61,366 bases of DNA from Luteococcus sanguinis (lineage in GTDB: Bacteria; Actinomycetota; Actinomycetes; Propionibacteriales; Propionibacteriaceae), in the NCBI RefSeq assembly GCF_039527675.1, contig NZ_BAAAKI010000008.1:1-61366 (forward strand), in the 5' to 3' direction. Position numbers and translations under genes: made by a program. Shown piece by piece: positions 40,602 to 49,058 of this stretch; the stretch's first letter is position 1, and each line of letters begins with the position of its first letter. The notes under the pieces were generated by a model, which worked only from the letters and a program-made list of their open reading frames with translations, had not been told where the DNA came from and searched no databases.

Positions 40602-43600
40602 ATGGCTTCCACGCAGCAAGACCTCACCGCCGCCATCAACCTGCGCCTGGCCCTGATCGGCCAGCCGCTCGCCGCAGACGCGTCCGTTGAACAGGGTCAG
40701 CGATTGCTCGAGCCGATCATTTCGCGCCAGCGCGAGCTCTCCCGCCGCCTCGGTGAGCGCTTGTGCGCCGCCGACCAGCGCATCCAGGACTTCGTGGACG
40801 ACTACCTCTCCGGCCTGGACGTGCAGCCGCAACTGCCTCGCCAGACGCTCGTCCTCGACACCCCCGGGATGGCCCGCGCGCTTTCTCTGCCACACGACGG
40901 GGACGAGTTCCACTCCGAGCTGCTGAGCTCCTACCGCGTCGCAAACGGCGTGCTGCACAACCCCGCGAACGACCGTCGCACCACCGCCGGCGTCTTCCAC
41001 GTGGTCGAGGGAGGGCTGCCGATCCCGGACGACAAACTGGCGGTCCCGCGCGGGGTCTTCGCCCGGCTGATGGAAGGCGCGATGAACCCGCCGCGTGAGG
41101 CGATGGTCGTCCCCTTCACCGCCAACCAGACCGAGCAGGCTGCCTGCTTCGTCTCGTTGCTGCTGCGCCCACTGGTCGTCCCCGCCGTGCCCGGGTTCAC
41201 CGACGAGCGGACCATGGAGGTCCGGTTCATCGTCCCCGGCGGTCTGGTCTCGAACCTCGACTTCGTCGAGGGCATCTTCGGCAACGGCGGCGACCCGCAC
41301 CTGCCCGAGAACGACGCTTCGCTCGACCCGGAGGGCTGGACCGGAACCACCGGCGCCGTGATCTTGGCACCGCACCTGACCGCGATGACCAAGAAGGAAC
41401 TCGGCCTCCCGCACTTCGACCAGGCCACGGACCGGCAGAAGCGCGACGGCATGTGCTGGAGCTCCGAGGACGAGCGCTACAACGGCGGGCAGGCCTTCAA
41501 GGTCTGTGCACGCGACGAGCGCGGCGTCATCGTCACCCTCATCGCCGACAACTACTACGGCTACTGCAAGAAGGAGGTGAAGACCCAGATCTCCTACTCC
41601 GCGAACCTCTTCGGCCTGGCCGAGGAGGAGCATTCCGGCGGCGCGCTGGCCTTCCCCGCCTACAACCTCGGCGCCGAGTGGACCGACACCTACACCCCCG
41701 ACGACTACACCGTCGCCGACGTCGTCGCCCGCGATCCGCAGCGCTTCAACCCCCAGCCCGAGGGCCACGCGCTCGACCTGGAGCAGCCGCACCTGGTCAT
41801 CGTCCCGGGCAAGTCGTCCTACTCGATGCGCACGCAGACGGTCAGCTGGGAGGCCCCGGACGGCACCCACCAGATCCCGCTGCGTGCCGGTCTCACCTAC
41901 CTGGCGCCCAATGGCTACCGCGTCCACACCAAGCCCCGCGACGCCGACCCGACCCAGTGGCACCTGATCGGCACGTCGCCCAGCTCGACGCAGTGCCACA
42001 AGCCCGCGACAGTCTCCGGCGGCGGCAAGTCGGAGATCTCCAAGAGCCTGTTGGACGCCTTCGTCTTCGGCAATGCCTATGTGGCCGACTTCGACCATGA
42101 CATGGACCAGGTCTCCGAACTGCTGGCCCGCGACTACTCCGACCGCTTCCGCGACCCGGCGCGCACCGATCACCGTCCGATCCTGTCCGCGGATCGTTCG
42201 CTGGGTTCGGTGATCAAGCTGCTGACAAGGCGGGACGACTACACCGACGCCTACAACGAGTGGCTCGGCGCCATCCCAGCGCACGTCAGCGAGCTGCTGT
42301 TCACCGTGAAGCGTTACTACCGGCCCGAGTGGGGCACCGACTGGCGATCCCACTTCTCCGTGGGCATCATGAACGGCCGCCAGGGCAATGCGCTGCGCCT
42401 GGACGGCGAGAAGATCGTGGTCAACATGCTGCGCGTCGGCTTCGACGATGACGGGTCGTGGCGCCTGTTCAGCCTGCGTCCGGACTTCTCGCCCGCCGCG
42501 AAGGTGCAGACCGAGGACGACATCACCGCCTCGGTCGTGGCCCCGCCCGCCGAGTACACGTCCGACCCGGTCTCGAAGAAGTACGTCGAGAACTGCGAGG
42601 CGCTGCTCTTCCAGCGTCCGGACGATGCGATCCACCGCGGCTACGACAAGCAGACCGAGAAGGATTTGGCGGGTTCGGACTCGTTCATCTCCAACTTCGA
42701 GCCGATCACCCGGGAGACGGCGCGCGAGCTGGTGGCCGATGCCCCGGCCATGAGCCGGTTCACGGAGCCGATGGCCACGTTGCTCCGGGACTTTGCTGCC
42801 ACGACCCCCACCACCATCCCCGAGCCTGTCGAGGAACCTCTCGAGGGGTCCTACCTCGTCGTCTCGTCCGAACCCCGGATCGTCGCGGACGGCAAGCGGT
42901 CCAAGAACCCGCGCTACCTGCAGAAGCGTCCCGACCTGATGAACCCCGAAGCCACCGCGGCGGCAGACCTCGCCTCGCACCTGCTCCGGAAGGTTCCCGT
43001 CGACGAGCCGCTGCGGATGCCCGTCGACGTGGTCGCTGCCGGGCGTCGCAACAACGCCGCCGAGGCCGGGGTGCCGCCGCTGTGCGCCTACAACCCCTTG
43101 CACTACATGGAACTGCCGGAGCTGTTCATGGAGTTCATCAGCTCCATGACCGGCAAGTCCCCGTCGACGACCGGTGCCGGCTCCGAGGGCGCCATGACCA
43201 AGGGTCCGTTCAACGCGCTGCCCGCGATCATCGACCTGAACGCGGCGCTGCTCAGCTATGCCCTCACCGAGACCGACGGCTGGCTCAGCTCGGCCGGCGT
43301 GATCGGGCCGAAGGTGCGGGTCGACCACGACATCTCGCTGCTGGTGCCCGAGCTCTTCAGCCGGATGTGGCCGGACGAGCGTCGCGCCGCCACGCTGGTC
43401 GAGGGCGGCTACCTGGAACGCCTGGCCGACTTCGAGCACCGAGGACGCACGGTGCGCGCCAGCCGGCTGGGCTACCGGATGAATGCGGCCTTCGCGACGA
43501 CGTACTTCGGACGCATCTTCCTGCACCCCGACGTGGTGTTCACCGACGAGATGCTGCGCCCAGAGCTGCAGGGCCTGGACACCTTCGCGGAGAGCATCGA

Positions 43601-44018
43601 CGTCATCGTCACCACCCACCAGCGCGTGGCGCAGGCCTACTTCGATGACCAGACGGTCGAGCTGGCCATTCCGCCGCTGCGGGCGCTGCTGGAGATCATG
43701 GCCAAGGGCGCCTCGGCCGAGGGCTGGACGCTGGAGACCCCGGAGTTCCGCGCGCTGTTCGACCGGCGCACGATCCTGGGCTCGGGCTGGTACGCGCAGC
43801 GGTTGACCGCGAAGCAGGGCGCCGAGGTGGCCCACCTGCGCAAGGGCGTCGCCGACCTCGCGCCTTTCGTCAGCAAGGGCGGGAACCTCGCCCCGGTCGG
43901 ACGCCTGGCCCTGGACGCGCGTCTGGACGCGCTGCAGCACCGCCTCGCGGTGGTCCAGTCGCCGGCCTGGCTGCGCTCCCTCGAGGGGACGCTGGGCCGT
44001 CAGGTCAACTTCGGCTGA
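40602..44018 (+). CDS. Probable PPi-type phosphoenolpyruvate carboxykinase
   Basis: A 1138-aa cytoplasmic protein. Its size and several stretches fit the pyrophosphate-dependent PEP carboxykinase known from propionibacteria and Entamoeba, which interconverts PEP, CO2 and phosphate with oxaloacetate and PPi. Points in favour are the length, the N-terminal INLRLALIGQPL and ADQRIQDFVDDYL segments, a central PGKSSYSMRTQTVSWEAPDG, and a glycine-rich SGGGKSEISKSLLDAF loop. A PEPVEEPLEG insertion from the dispersed repeat lies near residue 742-752. A TTGAAT box 6 nt before the ATG suggests a leaderless mRNA. Without an alignment, the assignment rests on my memory of the family. Confidence 0.6.
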   Translation: MASTQQDLTAAINLRLALIGQPLAADASVEQGQRLLEPIISRQRELSRRLGERLCAADQRIQDFVDDYLSGLDVQPQLPRQTLVLDTPGMARALSLPHDGDEFHSELLSSYRVANGVLHNPANDRRTTAGVFHVVEGGLPIPDDKLAVPRGVFARLMEGAMNPPREAMVVPFTANQTEQAACFVSLLLRPLVVPAVPGFTDERTMEVRFIVPGGLVSNLDFVEGIFGNGGDPHLPENDASLDPEGWTGTTGAVILAPHLTAMTKKELGLPHFDQATDRQKRDGMCWSSEDERYNGGQAFKVCARDERGVIVTLIADNYYGYCKKEVKTQISYSANLFGLAEEEHSGGALAFPAYNLGAEWTDTYTPDDYTVADVVARDPQRFNPQPEGHALDLEQPHLVIVPGKSSYSMRTQTVSWEAPDGTHQIPLRAGLTYLAPNGYRVHTKPRDADPTQWHLIGTSPSSTQCHKPATVSGGGKSEISKSLLDAFVFGNAYVADFDHDMDQVSELLARDYSDRFRDPARTDHRPILSADRSLGSVIKLLTRRDDYTDAYNEWLGAIPAHVSELLFTVKRYYRPEWGTDWRSHFSVGIMNGRQGNALRLDGEKIVVNMLRVGFDDDGSWRLFSLRPDFSPAAKVQTEDDITASVVAPPAEYTSDPVSKKYVENCEALLFQRPDDAIHRGYDKQTEKDLAGSDSFISNFEPITRETARELVADAPAMSRFTEPMATLLRDFAATTPTTIPEPVEEPLEGSYLVVSSEPRIVADGKRSKNPRYLQKRPDLMNPEATAAADLASHLLRKVPVDEPLRMPVDVVAAGRRNNAAEAGVPPLCAYNPLHYMELPELFMEFISSMTGKSPSTTGAGSEGAMTKGPFNALPAIIDLNAALLSYALTETDGWLSSAGVIGPKVRVDHDISLLVPELFSRMWPDERRAATLVEGGYLERLADFEHRGRTVRASRLGYRMNAAFATTYFGRIFLHPDVVFTDEMLRPELQGLDTFAESIDVIVTTHQRVAQAYFDDQTVELAIPPLRALLEIMAKGASAEGWTLETPEFRALFDRRTILGSGWYAQRLTAKQGAEVAHLRKGVADLAPFVSKGGNLAPVGRLALDARLDALQHRLAVVQSPAWLRSLEGTLGRQVNFG
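42818..42852 (+). repeat. Double PEPVEG-type repeat inside the PEPCK candidate gene
   Basis: CCCGAGCCTGTCGAGGAACC is followed directly by a second half-copy CTCTCGAGGGGT, read in frame as PEPVEEPLEG. Confidence 0.65.
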
Positions 44019-44124
44019 GCCCGTTGGGGGCGGTAGTGGCGGCCCCCAACGGTGTTGTGGTTGCGGGTCTCGTAGCCACAGCCGCGCCATGCCCCCGTCC
44101 GAAATTGTTTGAAGATGTTGCCCG

Positions 44125-44154
44125 TTGCAGGACCTTGACCGCCGGGCCTAGTTT
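44125..44154 (+). promoter_or_regulatory. Promoter of a 47-codon ORF
   Basis: TTGCAG (44125-44130), an 18-nt spacer and TAGTTT (44149-44154) lie with the -10 box 6 nt before an ATG, which fits a leaderless transcript. Confidence 0.45.
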
Positions 44155-44160
44155 GTTCGC

Positions 44161-44304
44161 ATGACACCAGCGCCTCGGGGGAGCAAGCGCCTCCGCACCC
44201 GCGTGGTCACGGCCGCACTCGTGGTGTTCGCGTCGCTGATCGCCGTCCCCGCGTTGACGGCTTCGTCGACGCCGATGGCCCCGATCATCCAGCAGCAGCC
44301 CTGA
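44161..44304 (+). CDS. Small secreted or membrane peptide, 47 aa
   Basis: The frame starts MTPAPRGSKRLRTRV, a positively charged head, followed by a single hydrophobic stretch VTAALVVFASLIAVPALTAS and a short polar tail IIQQQP. This is the plan of a signal peptide or single-span membrane peptide. A promoter-like sequence sits directly upstream and no ribosome binding site is present, as expected for a leaderless mRNA. No family is recognised. It lies between the PEPCK candidate and the convergent helicase. Confidence 0.45.
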   Translation: MTPAPRGSKRLRTRVVTAALVVFASLIAVPALTASSTPMAPIIQQQP

Positions 44305-44329
44305 CCCAACGTTGGGGCTGCGGGTCCAT

Positions 44330-44448
44330 CGAAGGGCCTCGGCAACTCGCTCCACGAAGTCCCACGGGTGTCGCAGGTCCGCACGGGTGGCCCGGACGAC
44401 GAGGTGACCCAGGCGCAGCAGGTGCTCCCACCGCTCGACGTCGCCAGC
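44330..44448 (-). pseudogene. Remnant of a DUF559-like protein C-terminus
   Basis: Directly after the stop of the minus-strand helicase the same frame continues open with ERWEHLLRLGHLVVRATRAD and HPWDFVERVAEALRW. This resembles the end of DUF559/Vsr-like endonuclease-fold proteins, where G-W-x-V-x-R-x-T-x-x-D-L precedes P-x-x-x-V-x-x-I-x-x-A-L. There is no start codon or N-terminal catalytic part. It looks like a decayed gene fragment; translation by readthrough of the helicase TGA is possible in principle but not supported. Confidence 0.45.
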
Positions 44449-46209
44449 TCAGCGTCCCGTGTGCCACTTGCGGATCAACTGGATCCGTTGGTCGACCTGG
44501 TCGGTCGACGCCTTGGCCAGCGGCGGCCCCCCAGCCTGGCGCCGCAGCTCCGCATGGACGTGAGAGTGTGGGATTCCCTTGTGCCGGGCGTACTGGCTGA
44601 CGAGCGAGTTGAGCTCCTTGCGCTTGGCCTCCAGCGCCCGGTGCAGGCTCACCTCCGGCGGCACCTTCTCCTTCTTCTCGGTCCGCTGGCGCCGCTGCAG
44701 GTGGCGACGCTGACGTTCCCGCAAGAGGTCACCGACCTGGTCGGGTTCCAGCAGGCCGGGCAAGCCAAGGTAGTCCTGCTCCTCCTGGGAGGCGGGCTCT
44801 GCGGTCAGCCCGAACTGGTGCGAGTCGAACATGACGTGGTCGAACTGCGCCTGCGACTCCAGCGCCTCCCACTGGCCCAGCAGGTCGTCCGATGCCTTCT
44901 CACCCTGGTTCGCGCGCTCGAGCAGGCCCTCCTCCTCGGCCCACAGCCCGTCCTCCTCGGTCTTCTTGCGTCCGAGGATGTGGTCGCGCTGGCGCTCCAG
45001 CAGCGAGGCATGGCTGAGGATCACCGGCACCGTTGGCAGGAAGACCGTTGCCAGTTCCCCTCGACGGCGGGTGCGGACGAAGCGTCCGACGGCCTGGGCG
45101 AAGAACAACGGCGTGGACGTCGCGGTCGCGTACACCCCGACGGCCAGCCGCGGGACGTCGACGCCTTCGGACACCATCCGCACCGCAACCATCCACCGCG
45201 CATCGGACCCACTGAAGTCGTCGATCTTCGCACTCGACCCGGGGTCGTCCGAGAGCACCGTCGTCGGCTTCGTCCCGGTCAGGCCCTCGAGGATGCGGGC
45301 ATAGGCCCTCGCCATCGTCTGGTTGGTCGCGATGACCAGCCCCCCGGCGTCGGGGACGTGACGTCGCACCTCCGACAGGCGCGTGTCGGCTGCCCGTAGC
45401 ACCGCCTGGATCCACTCGCCCTTCGGGTCGAGGGCGGTGCGCCAGGCGTGCGCGGTGAGGTCCTTGGTGAGCGCCTCACCGAGGTTGGCGCCCAGCTCGT
45501 CCCCGGCCTTGGTGCGCCAGCGCATCGGCCCGCCGTAGGCCATGAACAGCACCGGCCGGACGACGTGGTCACGCAGGGCGTCGGCGTAGCCGTAGGTGTA
45601 GTCGGCGCGCGACTGCTTGACCCCCGGCATCACCTCGTCGTAGGTGACGAAGGGGATCGGGTTCTCGTCGCTGCGGAAGGGGGTTCCGGTCAGGGCGAGC
45701 CGACGGGTGGCCGGCTCGAAGGCCTCCTTGATCGCATCACCCCAGCTCAGCGCGTCGCCGGCGTGGTGCACCTCGTCCAGGATGACGAGCGTCTTGCTGC
45801 CCTCGGTCCGGGCCCGGTAGTGGTGGACGCGGGCTGCGACACCCGCGTAGGTGACCGCCACGCCGTCGAACTCCCGGCTGCGTCCCTTGCGGCTCGACCC
45901 GCCAAGCCCCGGGTCCAGGTTGATCCCGACCTTGTGCGCGGCCTCGGCCCACTGCACCTTGAGGTGCTCGGTGGGCGCAACCACGATGACCCGCTGGATG
46001 ATGCGCCGGTGCAGGAGTTCGGTGGCGACGCGCAGCGCGAAGGTGGTCTTGCCGGCGCCAGGGGTGGCGACCGCCAGGTAGTCGCGCGGCTCATCGGCGA
46101 GGTAGGCCGCCAGCGCTTCCGCCTGCCACGCGCGCAACCGGGACGCGGTGCCCCACGGCGCACGTCCCGGGAAGGCTGGGGAGAGGTTCTCGAAGGCAGA
46201 GCTGGTCAT
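44449..46209 (-). CDS. SF2 DEAD/DEAH-type helicase
   Basis: A 586-aa superfamily 2 helicase of the type III restriction/UvsW-like group. Motif I is ATPGAGKTTFALRVA, Ia VVAPTEHLKVQWA, II LVILDEVHHAGDA, III LALTGTPFRSDE, V VRMVSEGVDVPRL and VI FFAQAVGRFVRTRRRG. The last 150 residues are charged and helical (LLRERQRRHLQRRQ) with no known domain. Similar stand-alone proteins are widespread in actinobacteria, role unknown, possibly nucleic-acid repair. No methylase or endonuclease partner is nearby except a remnant after its stop. Confidence 0.88.
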   Translation of the reverse strand: MTSSAFENLSPAFPGRAPWGTASRLRAWQAEALAAYLADEPRDYLAVATPGAGKTTFALRVATELLHRRIIQRVIVVAPTEHLKVQWAEAAHKVGINLDPGLGGSSRKGRSREFDGVAVTYAGVAARVHHYRARTEGSKTLVILDEVHHAGDALSWGDAIKEAFEPATRRLALTGTPFRSDENPIPFVTYDEVMPGVKQSRADYTYGYADALRDHVVRPVLFMAYGGPMRWRTKAGDELGANLGEALTKDLTAHAWRTALDPKGEWIQAVLRAADTRLSEVRRHVPDAGGLVIATNQTMARAYARILEGLTGTKPTTVLSDDPGSSAKIDDFSGSDARWMVAVRMVSEGVDVPRLAVGVYATATSTPLFFAQAVGRFVRTRRRGELATVFLPTVPVILSHASLLERQRDHILGRKKTEEDGLWAEEEGLLERANQGEKASDDLLGQWEALESQAQFDHVMFDSHQFGLTAEPASQEEQDYLGLPGLLEPDQVGDLLRERQRRHLQRRQRTEKKEKVPPEVSLHRALEAKRKELNSLVSQYARHKGIPHSHVHAELRRQAGGPPLAKASTDQVDQRIQLIRKWHTGR

Positions 46210-46533
46210 GGCTGGGCCACGTTACAACGTCGAGCTGACAGCTCGATGAATGCCGACCAACGGGCCCCCGCGCCCTCACCCGCGGGCACTCGGCCACTAA
46301 GATCTCCTTCGATCACAAGTACCTCACACCACTTTCCCAGCGAGGTTTCGAGCCACGACACCTTGGGGTTCGTCAACGTGGGGACGCCGGGCCAAGGGAC
46401 GGCGTGCAGCCCGCGAGGGATTCGCCGCCCGTACCACTACTGGCGAAAGCCCACACCCCAATGGTCATAGGACATTCGTCCCAGACACGTGTACCGTAGG
46501 GTTTGTCGGTCAGCCGGGTTGCTGCCATCAAGG
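46210..46533. other. Intergenic region between the helicase and a small membrane protein gene
   Basis: It holds the helicase promoter (TGTAAC box on the minus strand near 46221-46226) and the start of the leader of the 66-aa gene. An ACGTTgtAACGT palindrome surrounds the former. I see no gene in it. Confidence 0.35.
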
Positions 46534-46592
46534 CCCTCCATGGGGATGGAGGGTACCTTCCAGTCGGGGGACGGAAGGACTGAGAAGTCCAC
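46534..46592 (+). promoter_or_regulatory. Leader with consecutive hairpins
   Basis: Hairpin 1 is CCCTCCA-tgggga-TGGAGGG (46534-46553), hairpin 2 CCTTCC...GGAAGG (46556-46578), and a third, GGACT-gaga-AGTCC, overlaps its 3' side (46577-46590). They end 12 nt before the GGAG ribosome binding site of the 66-aa gene. They match no riboswitch I know. Confidence 0.55.
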
Positions 46593-46613
46593 ATGTCCTG
46601 ATTGGAGAACTCC

Positions 46614-46814
46614 ATGATTCTCGTCGCCGCTGCTGTTGTCATCCTCTGGATCGTCGCCGCGGTCGTGTGGGTCGCCGACGCCTCGACCGCGCGCCAGGCC
46701 ATCGACTCGATCCTCTTGAACGACGGCTTCGACGCCGACGGCTGCGACCGCCCGGAAGGCTTGAGCCGACGCGTTGAGGACGCCGTGAGCTCCCCCGAGA
46801 CCATCCCCGCCTGA
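46614..46814 (+). CDS. Small single-span membrane protein, 66 aa
   Basis: One N-terminal transmembrane helix, MILVAAAVVILWIVAAVVWV, is followed by an acidic soluble tail with LNDGFDADGCDRPEG. GGAG lies 6 nt before the ATG, which settles the start against a TTG 12 nt earlier. It has a structured leader. I know no family for it. Confidence 0.65.
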   Translation: MILVAAAVVILWIVAAVVWVADASTARQAIDSILLNDGFDADGCDRPEGLSRRVEDAVSSPETIPA

Positions 46815-46903
46815 CCTGTCGGCTGATGCGCCCTGGGCCAGGCCCCGGAGCGCCTCAATGCCCGCCGCGGTCTTCGCGCCTTCGGGCCAGCACCACGACG
46901 GCT

Positions 46904-47782
46904 TCAGGCCAACACCAGAACGGTGAGCAGCAGCGGCAGCAGGCCGCTCGCCACCGCGAATCGCAACGGCCACTGGTAGGCGACGGCGCCGAACTCACGC
47001 AGTTGCGCCGCGGCCCGGGACACGCCCACCGTTGGCGCGTCGACGAAGCCGAGGTCAAGACCTTGGGCCCGGGCCATCCACGAAGCCCGCAGGGTGTGGA
47101 AGTCGTTGCTGACCACGACACCCCGGGCGCCATCGCCCAGTTCTGCGCCGCCTGATCCCTGGCCGCCCAGCCGCTCGGACACCAACCTGGAGCTGAACTC
47201 CAGGTTCTGCCAGGTGGTCGTTGAGCGGTCCTCCAGCACCACGTCGGTCGCGGGCACCCCGCACGCCATCGCATACCGCGCCATGGCCGCCGCCTCGCTG
47301 ACCTGCTCATCCGACCCCTTGCCACCGCTCATCACCAGCAGCGGACGTCTCCCCCCGTCGGCCGTCGACTGCGACCGGTGGATCTCGACTGCGGTGTCGA
47401 TCCGCGAGGCCAGCACCGGCGGCACCCGGTCGCCCAACAGGCCGGCACCCAACACGATGACGTAGTCGACAGGGCCCACGCCCCCCGTCCCGTGCCGCAG
47501 CGACCACGCCTGCCAGCCGAGGAACAGGGCGGACGTCCACCCCACCAGCAGGCAGCAGAACAGGGACCCGACCGCCAGCCACGAGCTCGGGCGCAGCCAG
47601 ACGACGGCGACCCCGGCCATCAGCAAGGCCGGCAGGCCGAGACCAGCGCCGAGCAGCTGCCGCCCGGGGTATCGGGGCCGCGACAACCAGTCGAGCCCCG
47701 CTCGCAGCAGCCAGCCGGCCGGCACCAGGCCGATCAGGGCGGCGGCCGTGACCAGGCCACGGGCCAGTTCGGGGTTCGTCAC
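46904..47782 (-). CDS. YdcF-like DUF218 membrane protein
   Basis: A 292-aa protein with three to four N-terminal hydrophobic segments and a final one, enclosing a DUF218 domain. The domain shows VDYVIVLGAGLLGDRVPPVLASR, LLVMSGGKGSDEQVSEAAAM, LEDRSTTTWQNLEFS and VVVSNDFHTLRA, in the order found in YdcF/SanA/ElyC proteins. Members act at the envelope, in lipid-carrier or cell wall metabolism; the exact role is not known. GTG at 47782 follows AGGAGAG. It is divergent from the nucleotidyltransferase gene. Confidence 0.82.
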   Translation of the reverse strand: MTNPELARGLVTAAALIGLVPAGWLLRAGLDWLSRPRYPGRQLLGAGLGLPALLMAGVAVVWLRPSSWLAVGSLFCCLLVGWTSALFLGWQAWSLRHGTGGVGPVDYVIVLGAGLLGDRVPPVLASRIDTAVEIHRSQSTADGGRRPLLVMSGGKGSDEQVSEAAAMARYAMACGVPATDVVLEDRSTTTWQNLEFSSRLVSERLGGQGSGGAELGDGARGVVVSNDFHTLRASWMARAQGLDLGFVDAPTVGVSRAAAQLREFGAVAYQWPLRFAVASGLLPLLLTVLVLA

Positions 47783-47836
47783 GCGTCCAGTCTCTCCTGT
47801 CACGGCAGCGGAACTCGCGGAAGCTAGGCTGCGGCC

Positions 47837-48646
47837 ATGGGGGAGGAACTGCCGACGGTGGTGCACGAGATGTGCGCGTCCTTCACCCACGCGCTCAACC
47901 ACACCGCCGAGGGCCTGCTGACCGGCTTCTACCTGCGCGGCTCCCTGGGCTGGGGGGAGTTCTTCCCTGGTTCGGACGTCGACTTCACCGCCGTTCTCGC
48001 CCAGCGACCCGGGCCCAGTGACCTGCGGGCCCTCGAGGCTGCACACACGCAGATCTGGTTCGAGTTCCCCCAGCACAACTTCGACGGCCACCACGTCGTG
48101 CTGGACGACCTGCAAGCCCCTCCGTCCCAGTGCCCGCCCGTCCCCTGCTCCCACAACGGACGCTTCGTGGCCGCCGCCGACCTGGACGTGAACCCGATCG
48201 CCTGGCATGAGCTGGCCACCCGCGGCATCCGCATCACCGGACGGGAACCCGGCGTGCTGTCGATCCAGGACGATGCGGACGAGCTGTGGCAGTACACCCA
48301 CGAGAACCTGGCGAGCTACTGGGGACGGACCGCCAAGGAGCTCAAGGTGGGCTGGATGGTCGCCGGACGGCGTGATGACGTGGTGGCCTGGTGCACGCTC
48401 GGCGTCGCACGGCTGCACCACCTGCTCACCACGGGTCACGCGACGTCCAAGTCGGGTGCCGGTCGTTACATCCTGGAGCAGCTGGACGATCGCTGGCACC
48501 CATTGGCCGCCGACGCTCTGCGCGCCCGGGAGCGCCCGGACGAGCCGACTGGATACCGGCACCTGAACCAGCGCGGCAAGGACCTGCGTGACTTCGTGAC
48601 CTGGGTGGTCGAGGACGGCGCCTCGCTGCCACCTGTGCGGGGCTGA
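47837..48646 (+). CDS. Nucleotidyltransferase, aminoglycoside adenylyltransferase-like
   Basis: A 269-aa protein with the nucleotidyltransferase G-S motif and metal-binding pair in LRGSLGWGEFFPGSDVDFTAV. The second half, with SYWGRTAKELKVGW and GVARLHHLLTTG, resembles the helical DUF4111 domain of ANT(3'')-like enzymes. It may add AMP to an aminoglycoside or to some endogenous molecule. TAGGCT 6 nt before the ATG indicates a leaderless mRNA. Resistance should not be assumed from this alone. Confidence 0.7.
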   Translation: MGEELPTVVHEMCASFTHALNHTAEGLLTGFYLRGSLGWGEFFPGSDVDFTAVLAQRPGPSDLRALEAAHTQIWFEFPQHNFDGHHVVLDDLQAPPSQCPPVPCSHNGRFVAAADLDVNPIAWHELATRGIRITGREPGVLSIQDDADELWQYTHENLASYWGRTAKELKVGWMVAGRRDDVVAWCTLGVARLHHLLTTGHATSKSGAGRYILEQLDDRWHPLAADALRARERPDEPTGYRHLNQRGKDLRDFVTWVVEDGASLPPVRG

Positions 48647-48650
48647 GCAC

Positions 48651-48690
48651 GATGGAGGTGAGCACGGTGGAGGTGAGCACGTGGAGGTGA
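48651..48690 (+). repeat. GGAGGTGAGCAC tandem repeat with one frameshifting base loss
   Basis: GATGGAGGTGAGCACG, GGTGGAGGTGAGCAC and GTGGAGGTGAATACG follow one another; the third copy lacks one G. Each copy offers a ribosome-binding-like GGAGG and a start codon. The ATG at 48652 reaches a stop after 12 codons, while the GTG at 48681 is in the zincin frame. Confidence 0.8.
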
Positions 48691-49040
48691 ATACGGGGGA
48701 GGTCACGCCCGAAGACTTCGAGGCCCTCGTCGACCGGGCCCTGTCATCGATCCCGGACGAGCTGTTCGACCTGGTGGAAAACTGCATCGTCGTGGTGGAG
48801 GACCGCAATGAGGAGGAGCCCGACCTGCTGGGCCTGTACGAGGGCATCCCGATCACCGAGCGGGATTCGATGTACAGCGGCGTGCTTCCCGACCGGATCT
48901 TCGTCTACCGCCTGCCGACGCTGGAGATGTGCTCGACGCTGGACGAGGTGGTCGACGAGGTGCACGTCACGGTCGTCCACGAAATCGCCCACTACTTCGG
49001 CATCGACGATGACCGCCTGCACGAACTGGGCTACGAGTAG
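48681..49040 (+). CDS. Metallopeptidase family protein (minimal zincin)
   Basis: A 119-aa protein of the small bacterial zincin family (DUF1025-like). The zinc motif is VVHEIAHYFGIDDDRLHELGY, an HExxH followed by a downstream D/E ligand. PEDFEALVDRALSSIPDELF and NCIVVVEDRNEEEPDLLGLYEG are the conserved N-terminal half. The proteolytic substrate is unknown. The GTG start at 48681 lies in a degenerate repeat; GTG 48687 is an alternative. Confidence 0.85.
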   Translation: MEVNTGEVTPEDFEALVDRALSSIPDELFDLVENCIVVVEDRNEEEPDLLGLYEGIPITERDSMYSGVLPDRIFVYRLPTLEMCSTLDEVVDEVHVTVVHEIAHYFGIDDDRLHELGYE

Positions 49041-49058
49041 GAACTCGGGCCCCAAGAC

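Noticed and set aside
40602..44018. NAD-dependent large glutamate dehydrogenase
   Set aside because: Considered because of size, but none of the GDH nucleotide-binding or catalytic lysine motifs is present and the N-terminus fits the PPi-PEPCK type.
39309..44090. A 1593-codon open frame on the minus strand over alanine dehydrogenase and the PEPCK candidate
   Set aside because: It is a shadow of G+C-rich codon positions: Arg/Gly/Val/Gln-rich with no domains, while the plus-strand frames carry clear protein motifs.
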